64,000 bases of DNA. It comes from Pyxidicoccus caerfyrddinensis. Lineage in GTDB: Bacteria; Myxococcota; Myxococcia; Myxococcales; Myxococcaceae. The notes under the pieces are model-generated. The model saw only the letters and a program-made list of their open reading frames with translations, did no database searches and was not told where the DNA came from. The number at the start of each line of letters is the position of its first letter. Within the stretch, counting starts at the first letter, position 1. Shown piece after piece: positions 58,455 through 64,000 of this stretch. The stretch is taken from NCBI RefSeq assembly GCF_010894405.1, contig NZ_JAAIYA010000012.1, forward strand, positions 197,444 to 261,443, read 5' to 3'. The translations under genes were made by a program, and so were the position numbers.

Positions 58455-58582
58455 TGTGGGAGGCACAGGCAGTGGCCGGAAACGACGACGCCCGAATCAC
58501 CTCGCGATGGCGGGGTGGCTCGGGCGTCGGTGCTTCAGGGGCGCGCGGGGCGGGAAGGCCGCTCCGCAGCCACCTGGAGACT

Positions 58583-58819
58583 TCAGGCGTGGTGGCTGGG
58601 CGACTGCGACTTGACGTCCTTCTCCACGCCGCCGCCGGTGGCGAGCGAGCCGGGCGCCTTCTGGCCGGGGGCGGCCTCTTCCTCACCGCCGAAGCCCTTC
58701 TTGAAGTTGCGGATGGCACTCCCCAGGGAGGAGCCGAGCTGCGGCAGCCGCGTGGCCCCGAACAGGAGCAGCAGCACGAAAAGGATCAGCATCAATTCCA
58801 TAGGCTTCAGCCCGAGCAT
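58583..58819 (-). CDS. tatA: Twin-arginine translocase subunit TatA
   Basis: A 78-residue protein with the TatA/E plan: an N-terminal transmembrane helix (MELMLILFVLLLLFGATRLPQLG), the conserved hinge, then an amphipathic helix (GSAIRNFKKGFGG) and a short polar tail. It forms the pore that exports folded proteins. tatB and tatC are not nearby, as is common in myxobacteria. ATG start. Confidence 0.92.
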   Translation of the reverse strand: MLGLKPMELMLILFVLLLLFGATRLPQLGSSLGSAIRNFKKGFGGEEEAAPGQKAPGSLATGGGVEKDVKSQSPSHHA

Positions 58820-58895
58820 CGGACGGCTCCTTCGCGTAAACGCGGCGGAGCATACCGGTGGGCGTCACCATCCGCCAGCAAAGCCGGTGAGCCTC

Positions 58896-59915
58896 CTAGG
58901 CCTGCATGCTCGCCGGAGGACCAAGCTCGGCCGGCGGGGCGAGGAAGAGTGTGAGGAACAGGGTACTTCCCCCCCGGTCCGTCTCCACGCCCACGCCGCC
59001 GCCATGCGCCTCCACCTCCTGCCGGGCGAGGTAGACGCGCAGCGGGTCCTCCAGCTTCTTCTCGCGGAAGGCGCGCTCCTCGCGCAGGAAGACGGCCGAG
59101 GCGTCCTCGTCCGTCAGGGGCACCCCGTCGCGGCGCACCTCCACCCTCACGTGGGGCGGGGCGGGGCGCACGCGCAGCTGGATGACCTCGCCGGCCTGGG
59201 CGCGCGCCAGTTGGTACTGGATGAAGGACTCCACCGCGTGCTGGATGCGGGCCCCGTCCACGGCCACGTCCGGCAGGCCCACCACCGGGTCCACGTCCAG
59301 CACCAGCGCCACGTTGGCCGCCGTGGCCGCCGCGCGCTGGCGTTCCACCGCCGCGTCCAGCAGGGGCAGCAGCGACTGGCGCTCCGGCTCACAGGGGAGC
59401 GAGCCCAGGTCCGCGCGGCTGGCGTCGAAGAAGTCCTGCGCGAAGGACAGGGAGCGGTCCGCGTTGCGGAGGATGGTCTCCAGCCCGCGCTTCACCTTCG
59501 GCTCCAGCGGCGAGCGCCCGTTGAGCAGCAGGGCCGCGTAGGAGCGGATGTTGGCCAGCGAGCCCCGCAGGTCATGCGAGGCCAGGCCCAGGTACTTCAC
59601 GTGCTGGCGGACGGACTCCGCGTCCCAGCGCACCGGGAAGGTCCACAGGAGCCGCGCCCCGTCCTCCAGGGCCTCCTCGCCCGCGAGCACCGCGTAGCCG
59701 TCGCGCTCCCACACGCTCCGGTCCGAGGAGCGGGGCCGGAAGCCGGCGGCGCCGAGCAGCGCGCTCATGGAGGTCACGGCGGGGGGCAGCTCGCTCAGGC
59801 CCAGGTGCTCGAGGAGCGTGCGGCCGAGCAGGCGTGGACCCCCCTGGCGGGGAAGGAGGATGAGACCGGGGGCTGCCGGGGTACCGCCTGCTCCCATCTC
59901 CCTTGGGCTCGCCAC
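58896..59915 (-). CDS. Degenerate histidine kinase (pseudokinase)
   Basis: A 339-residue protein. The HisKA phosphoacceptor box is intact (ASHDLRGSLANIRSYAALL). The HATPase region keeps an N-box-like helix (GARIQHAVESFIQYQL) but has lost the Asn; DxGxG reads RRDGVPLT and GTGLGL reads DPLRVYLAR, although EAHGG and the final beta strand remain. ATP binding is therefore doubtful; it may be a scaffold or phosphoacceptor for another kinase. The GTG at 59915 has GGAGG nine bases upstream. It is divergent from the response-regulator gene. Confidence 0.82.
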   Translation of the reverse strand: MASPREMGAGGTPAAPGLILLPRQGGPRLLGRTLLEHLGLSELPPAVTSMSALLGAAGFRPRSSDRSVWERDGYAVLAGEEALEDGARLLWTFPVRWDAESVRQHVKYLGLASHDLRGSLANIRSYAALLLNGRSPLEPKVKRGLETILRNADRSLSFAQDFFDASRADLGSLPCEPERQSLLPLLDAAVERQRAAATAANVALVLDVDPVVGLPDVAVDGARIQHAVESFIQYQLARAQAGEVIQLRVRPAPPHVRVEVRRDGVPLTDEDASAVFLREERAFREKKLEDPLRVYLARQEVEAHGGGVGVETDRGGSTLFLTLFLAPPAELGPPASMQA

Positions 59916-60071
59916 GTTTTCCGCCTCCAGTCCAGCAGGTCACGGAAAGGGTGGACAGCCACTGTCGGTTTTGCAACGTGCGCCGCAGCTTGGAAGGACT
60001 GGCGCACTTTCTTGCGCCGCCGGACGCAGGCATGGTGGGAGAATCCCGGCGACGCACCCAGGGAGACTGCT

Positions 60072-60482
60072 CTGACCCCGCACAACGCACAACATGCTGG
60101 CGCCCCGGTGGTCCTGGTCGTCGACGACGACCCGGACATCCTGGAAGCGCTCTCTGAGATTCTGGAGGCCGAGGGTTTCGAGATTCGCCGCGCTCGCAAC
60201 GGCAAGGAGGCCCTGGAGCGGCTCGAGCCCGAGCCCCCCCACCTCATCCTGTTGGACCTGATGATGCCGGTGATGGACGGTTGGGAGTTCGCCCAGCGGA
60301 TGCGGCAGCGGCCCGCGGTGGCCGACGTCCCCATCATCGTCCTCAGCGCGGACCGCAACGTGGGCAGCAAGGCCGCGGACATTGGCGCGGTGGGGCACCT
60401 GGCCAAGCCCTTCGAGCTGAACGACTTGCTGGACATGGTCCGCCGCTCGCTGAATCCCACCGCCGCGTCTACGAGCGCCTGA
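60072..60482 (+). CDS. Single-domain response regulator
   Basis: A CheY-like receiver of about 136 residues. The acidic pocket VVDDDPD, the phosphoacceptor D62 (LLDLMMP), the conserved Thr/Ser in LSADRN and K112 (LAKPFE) are all present. There is no output domain. The start is uncertain: a CTG at 60072 has AGGGAG six bases upstream and gives TPHNAQHAGAPVVLVVDDD; a GTG at 60108 has no Shine-Dalgarno but starts right at the receiver. Partner kinase unknown; the divergent pseudokinase is a candidate. Confidence 0.85.
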   Translation: MTPHNAQHAGAPVVLVVDDDPDILEALSEILEAEGFEIRRARNGKEALERLEPEPPHLILLDLMMPVMDGWEFAQRMRQRPAVADVPIIVLSADRNVGSKAADIGAVGHLAKPFELNDLLDMVRRSLNPTAASTSA

Positions 60483-60502
60483 CGGATGGCGCATCGGTTG
60501 TC

Positions 60503-60531
60503 TTGACCTACCTGGGGGGCGCCATTACGGT
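60503..60531 (+). promoter_or_regulatory. Putative promoter of the SCP2 gene
   Basis: TTGACC (60503-60508), 17-bp spacer, TACGGT (60526-60531). The start near 60538 is 41 bases before the GTG start codon. Confidence 0.5.
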
Positions 60532-60540
60532 CCCCCCGGT

Positions 60541-60556
60541 TTGATTCAACAATCAA
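60541..60556 (+). promoter_or_regulatory. Dyad in the 5' leader of the SCP2 gene
   Basis: TTGATT, CAAC, AATCAA: a perfect 6-bp inverted repeat starting about three bases after the predicted transcription start. Candidate operator for a repressor of this lipid-related gene. Confidence 0.45.
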
Positions 60557-60578
60557 CGACCAGGCCAAGGAGCGAGCC

Positions 60579-60905
60579 GTGACCGCGCAGGACATTATCG
60601 AGACCGAAATCCCCAACGTCCTCAAGCAGAAGCCGGAGCTGGCCAAGGAGATCAACGCCGTCATCCACTTCGACATCTCTGGCGAAGGTGGCGGCAAGTG
60701 GACGGTGGACCTGACGAAGCCGGACAACTGGGTCTCCAAGGGTGCCGAGGGCACCGCGAAGATGACCGTTGCGGTGAGCAACGACGACTTCGTGAAGATC
60801 CGTGAGAAGAAGCTCAACGCGCAGATGGCCGCCATGCAGGGCAAGCTGAAGTTCAAGCCCATGGACATGGGCCTCGCGATGAAGCTGGCCAAGCTGCTGG
60901 CTTGA
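60579..60905 (+). CDS. SCP2 sterol-transfer family protein
   Basis: A 108-residue protein that is a stand-alone SCP2 domain: INAVIHFDISGEGGGKWTVDL and MTVAVSNDDFVKIREKKLNAQMAAMQGKLKFKP match the lipid-binding beta-sheet and helix. It binds lipids or acyl-CoA. GTG start with AAGGAG seven bases upstream. A CoA-transferase gene follows after 87 bp, consistent with fatty acid or sterol-like lipid metabolism. Confidence 0.93.
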   Translation: MTAQDIIETEIPNVLKQKPELAKEINAVIHFDISGEGGGKWTVDLTKPDNWVSKGAEGTAKMTVAVSNDDFVKIREKKLNAQMAAMQGKLKFKPMDMGLAMKLAKLLA

Positions 60906-60992
60906 CGAAGCCGGAGCCCCTGGGCTCGCGCGGCGCGACCTCCTGCCGGGGGCCGCGCCGCTGTCGTTTCCACCCCGTGTCGAGGAGTCCCC

Positions 60993-62165
60993 ATGTCGTC
61001 GCTTCCGCTCACCGGCCTGCGCGTGCTGGATTTGTCGCGCCTGTTGCCCGGGCCCTACGCCACGCTGGTGCTAGCGGACCTGGGGGCCACCGTGGACAAG
61101 GTGGAGGAGCCGGACGGCGGTGACTACGTCCGGCAGATGCCGCCCCTGCGCGACGACGTGAGCGGGCTGTTCTACGGCCTCAACCGCAACAAGCGCTCGG
61201 TGACGCTCAACCTCAAGGCGCCCGAGGGGCGCGAGGCGCTGAAGCGGCTGGTGCGCCACTACGACGTGCTGGTGGAGAGCTTCCGCCCGGGCGTCATGGA
61301 CAAGCTGGGCGTGGGCGAGTCGGTGCTGCGGGCGGAGAACCCGCGCCTCATCTACTGCGCCATCTCCGGCTACGGGCAGACGGGGCCGGACCGGCTGAAG
61401 GCGGGGCACGACCTGAACTACGTGGCCCGGGCGGGGCTGCTCGGGTACGGCGGCGAGGCGGGTGGGGCGCCGGCTTTCCCGGGCGTGCAGATGGGGGACA
61501 TCGGCGGAGGGAGCCTCTTCGCGCTGGTGGGCATCCTCGCGGCGCTGCACGAGCGCGAGCGCACCGGGAAGGGGCGCATGGTGGACGTGTCGATGACGGA
61601 CGGGGCGGTGGCCTTCCTGCACATGCACCTGGCGTCGCGGCTCTTCATGGGGACGGAAGCGGGGCCGCTGCAGCGCGGGACGGAGGCGCTCAATGGCGGC
61701 TATGCGTGCTACGGGCTGTACCGCACGGCGGATGACCGGTGGCTGGCGGTGGGCGCACTGGAGCCCAAGTTCTTCTCGGGCGTGTGCCAGCGGCTGGAGC
61801 GGATGGACTTGATGGAGGAGGCGTATGCGCCGGGCGAGGCGGGCGCGCGCGTGAAGGCGGAGCTGACGCGGATTTTCGCGGAGCACCCACTGGCGTACTG
61901 GCAGGAGCGCTTCGCGGGCTCGGACCTGTGCATCGAGGCGGTGGCGGAAGGGGACGATGTGCTGCACGACGCGCAGCTCCGCGCGCGCGGCCTCTTCGTG
62001 GAGGCGGAGGACGCGAGGCTGGGCCGCAAGGTGACCCACCTCCTGACGCCGCTGCGCATGGGGGACACGCCGCTGCGCGAGCCGCCCGCGTTGGGACAGC
62101 ACTCACGGGAGGTGCTGGCGGAGGCCGGCTTCACCGAGGACGAGCTGAAGCGCCTGGGGCACTGA
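60993..62165 (+). CDS. CaiB/BaiF family CoA-transferase
   Basis: A 390-residue type III CoA-transferase. The N-terminal LDLSRLLPGPYATLVLADLGATV and VEEPDGGDYVR, and the nucleophile D169 in QMGDIGGGS, are standard. It moves CoA between carboxylic acids via an anhydride on the aspartate; the substrate could be an acyl or 2-methylacyl (AMACR-type) group. ATG start. It lies 87 bp after the SCP2 gene. Confidence 0.93.
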   Translation: MSSLPLTGLRVLDLSRLLPGPYATLVLADLGATVDKVEEPDGGDYVRQMPPLRDDVSGLFYGLNRNKRSVTLNLKAPEGREALKRLVRHYDVLVESFRPGVMDKLGVGESVLRAENPRLIYCAISGYGQTGPDRLKAGHDLNYVARAGLLGYGGEAGGAPAFPGVQMGDIGGGSLFALVGILAALHERERTGKGRMVDVSMTDGAVAFLHMHLASRLFMGTEAGPLQRGTEALNGGYACYGLYRTADDRWLAVGALEPKFFSGVCQRLERMDLMEEAYAPGEAGARVKAELTRIFAEHPLAYWQERFAGSDLCIEAVAEGDDVLHDAQLRARGLFVEAEDARLGRKVTHLLTPLRMGDTPLREPPALGQHSREVLAEAGFTEDELKRLGH

Positions 62166-62258
62166 AGCGCGGGCTCGTCGGGGTTCTACGTCCCCGCAGG
62201 ACTGGAACGCCATGCGAGACGAGGCTGAGCCCGTGCTCTCCGGGTGGGCCGTGCGCCG

Positions 62259-63386
62259 TCAGCGCGCTCCACTTCGCCCGCTCCACAGGGCCTCGCCGTG
62301 CGCGGCGTGGCAGGTGTCACCCAAGAGGTCCAGCGCGAGCTGGCGCTCCCGTGCGGCGATGGCCGGCAGCTCGTTGAAGGCGCCGAGCGCCTCCAGCCGG
62401 CGCACCGTGCCCTCCAGGTACGTGCGTGCCCGCTCCACCGTCTGGCGCTGGGCTTCCGTGGGCCGCCAGCCCGTGTCGTCCCGATAGCGCCCCAGCGTCT
62501 CCAGCAGGTGGCCGTGGAACTTCAGCATCTGCACGAGCAGCGGGAGCCGGTACGCGGGCGCGGAGGCGAGGGCCGTCTCGTACTGCCGCGTCTCCGAGTC
62601 CAGCCGGTACAGCAGCACGTCCACCTGCGCGTCCAGCCGCTTGCGCCACGCCTTGCGCACGGAGGGGTGGCGGGCCCAGTCGGCCACCGCCTGGAAGAAG
62701 TGCAGCCCGCCGCACGGGTGCGCGTAGATGCCCTGGCCGCGCTTGGGCACCTCGGCGCGGCCGGCCTTCAGTCCCGCGGACAGCTCGGCGTGGGCGGCCT
62801 CCAGCGTGGTGAGTGCGGTCTCCATCACCGCGTCGAAGCGCACGGTGGCGCCGGTGCCGTCACGGAAGGTGGCTCCCGGCTTCAGCACCTGGGATAGCGC
62901 ATCCAGCGTCCAGGCGCCCTCGGGTGACGACGCCAGCGCGGGACGGAAGTCGCGCTTCAGGTCCTCCACCAGCTCGCGGAGCGTCACCGGGCCCCATGAC
63001 GCCTCGAAGCGCTGGCTCAACGGGTAGCCGGCCAGCAGCAGCGTCTTCACCTGGAGGGCAGGGTGGGGCTCCACCGGCGTGCCGTCCGAGGTGGCCGATT
63101 CGAAGAAGAGGTCCGGGGCCGCTGCGGAGGGGCGGGGCGTCCGGTGGAGGAAGTCCGCCACCACCACCTCCGCCGCGGCCCGTCTGTCCATCGTGCGGAA
63201 GTCGCGCCCGTCCAGCACCATGCCGTGGGCCAGCGCCCAGGGGTTGCGCGGGTCGGCGGCCCACGCCCGGCACCGTGTCGCCAGCAGCGATGGTGGGGCA
63301 GGGGCGGTGCCAGACGGACGAGGTTCACCGGAAGCAGGCGCTCCCAGCGCAACGAGTGCGGCGACGAGAAGAACGGTAGAGAGCAT
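62259..63386 (-). CDS. Exported hypothetical protein
   Basis: A 375-residue protein with a signal peptide (TVLLVAALVALGAPASG). The rest is mostly helical, with conserved-looking segments (WALAHGMVLDGRDF, GIYAHPCGGLHFFQAVADWA, LLVQMLKFHGHLLETLG) rich in His and Cys. No family recognised. The ATG at 63386 starts the signal peptide; upstream ORF sequence was rejected. It is 61 bp downstream of the marR-type gene and may be under its control. Confidence 0.75.
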   Translation of the reverse strand: MLSTVLLVAALVALGAPASGEPRPSGTAPAPPSLLATRCRAWAADPRNPWALAHGMVLDGRDFRTMDRRAAAEVVVADFLHRTPRPSAAAPDLFFESATSDGTPVEPHPALQVKTLLLAGYPLSQRFEASWGPVTLRELVEDLKRDFRPALASSPEGAWTLDALSQVLKPGATFRDGTGATVRFDAVMETALTTLEAAHAELSAGLKAGRAEVPKRGQGIYAHPCGGLHFFQAVADWARHPSVRKAWRKRLDAQVDVLLYRLDSETRQYETALASAPAYRLPLLVQMLKFHGHLLETLGRYRDDTGWRPTEAQRQTVERARTYLEGTVRRLEALGAFNELPAIAARERQLALDLLGDTCHAAHGEALWSGRSGAR

Positions 63387-63447
63387 GCGCGACGGGAAGC
63401 GGTGCGCGCGTCGAACGGAATCTCCGCCGACGCGCGCCTCTACTCTC

Positions 63448-63993
63448 TCACATCGCCTGCGCGCGGCTGGCAAGCCGCTGCAGCACCCGCTCCAGCAGCC
63501 CGAACAGGGACGCCTGGTCGTCGGGCTCCATCAGCTCCAGCATGCGCCGGAGGCCCTGGTCCACGCTGCGGTTGATCTGGTGATACAGCGCGTCACCCCG
63601 CTCGGTGAGCCGCGCGACGACGGCGCGCCGGTCCTCGGCATCCCTGGCGCGCTCCACCAGGTCCATGTGCTCCAGCCGGTCCACCACGCCCGTAATCGTC
63701 TTCTTGGTGATGCCAATGCGCTGCGCGAGCACGCCCACGTTCGTCGGGCCGTCGTTCCCCAGCCACATCAACGCGTGAATCTGCGTGGGCGTGAGCTGGT
63801 GGTCCTCGCAGATGCCATGGAGCGGATCTCTCAGCGAGCGGTACCGCCCGAGCTGCATGATGAGCTCATGCAGCCGGCGGGACTCCTCGGTGGACGCGTC
63901 GACGTCCACCTCGGGAGGAAGGCCCTCGTCCGACAGGCCCCCCTCTTCACCGAGGTCATGCTCCGGCTCACCCGTGACGGCGAGCGGCTTCAC
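63448..63993 (-). CDS. MarR-family transcriptional regulator
   Basis: A 181-residue protein. The winged helix is QLTPTQIHALMWLGNDG, VGVLAQRIGITKKTITGVVDRLEHMDLVERARDAEDRRAVVARLT, ending with a dimerisation helix. An acidic N-terminal extension of about 40 residues precedes it. The GTG start at 63993 is near the window edge, so the true start could lie outside. It probably represses a neighbouring gene in response to a small ligand. Confidence 0.9.
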   Translation of the reverse strand: MKPLAVTGEPEHDLGEEGGLSDEGLPPEVDVDASTEESRRLHELIMQLGRYRSLRDPLHGICEDHQLTPTQIHALMWLGNDGPTNVGVLAQRIGITKKTITGVVDRLEHMDLVERARDAEDRRAVVARLTERGDALYHQINRSVDQGLRRMLELMEPDDQASLFGLLERVLQRLASRAQAM

Positions 63994-64000
63994 GCGCAGG

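Overview
The window comes from a high-GC (about 70 percent), gene-dense chromosome of a predatory myxobacterium, most likely Myxococcaceae (Myxococcus, Corallococcus or Pyxidicoccus). The pointers are tandem Ser/Thr kinases with PEGA domains, many TPR and lipoprotein genes with GGTDAG-type linkers, a secreted GH18 chitinase, several sigma factors, and a purine/LPS gene order resembling the Myxococcus xanthus O-antigen locus (from memory). No tRNA, rRNA, CRISPR array, transposase or prophage gene was seen.

Layout. 1-6.9 kb: the tail of an unknown gene, a small hypothetical gene, two tandem membrane Ser/Thr kinases, a MerR-type regulator and a protein with only a sigma region 4 plus a cysteine cluster. 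7-16.4 kb: a tightly packed chain purH, zinc-ribbon/TPR membrane protein, purD, lptF, lptG, O-antigen ligase. 16.3-20.3 kb: two GT4 glycosyltransferases and the polyprenyl-phosphate sugar transferase that primes O-antigen. 20.5-26.1 kb: an 1846-residue protein with an N-terminal MshEN (c-di-GMP-binding type) domain, a very long repetitive linker and a GAF-like C-terminus, closed by a strong terminator. 26.2-29.9 kb: the B12-dependent ribonucleotide reductase nrdJ on the minus strand behind a 605-bp control region full of dyads, then a [2Fe-2S] ferredoxin.

30-41 kb: lipoprotein chitinase; a four-gene unit (exported protein, ECF-type sigma factor, membrane TPR protein, lipoprotein); a diiron carboxylate protein, a BI-1 family membrane protein, an ATP-grasp-like protein with a terminator-like hairpin in its leader, and a ThDP enzyme. 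41-55.3 kb: two metal-related units. The plus-strand unit has a small HxxCxxH exported protein, a His-tailed lipoprotein, a TPR protein and a MerC-like protein. The minus-strand unit has a paralogous HxxCxxH protein, a porin, znuA, a CHGGHCH lipoprotein, znuC and znuB. Divergent from the latter lie a Rieske protein, a GTP cyclohydrolase I paralogue with altered active-site residues, and a GlcD-like flavoprotein. 55.5-64 kb: an RpoH-like sigma factor, a long-chain acyl-CoA synthetase, tatA, a degenerate histidine kinase opposite a single-domain response regulator, an SCP2 protein, a CaiB-type CoA-transferase, an exported hypothetical and a MarR regulator.

The parts that most merit follow-up are the MshEN giant next to the O-antigen priming enzyme, the two paralogous HxxCxxH leader proteins that head metal units on opposite strands, the CHGGHCH lipoprotein inside the zinc operon, the FolE paralogue whose catalytic histidine is replaced by glutamine, and the structured nrdJ leader. 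Several housekeeping-type promoters share the pattern TTGAC-N17-TAC.
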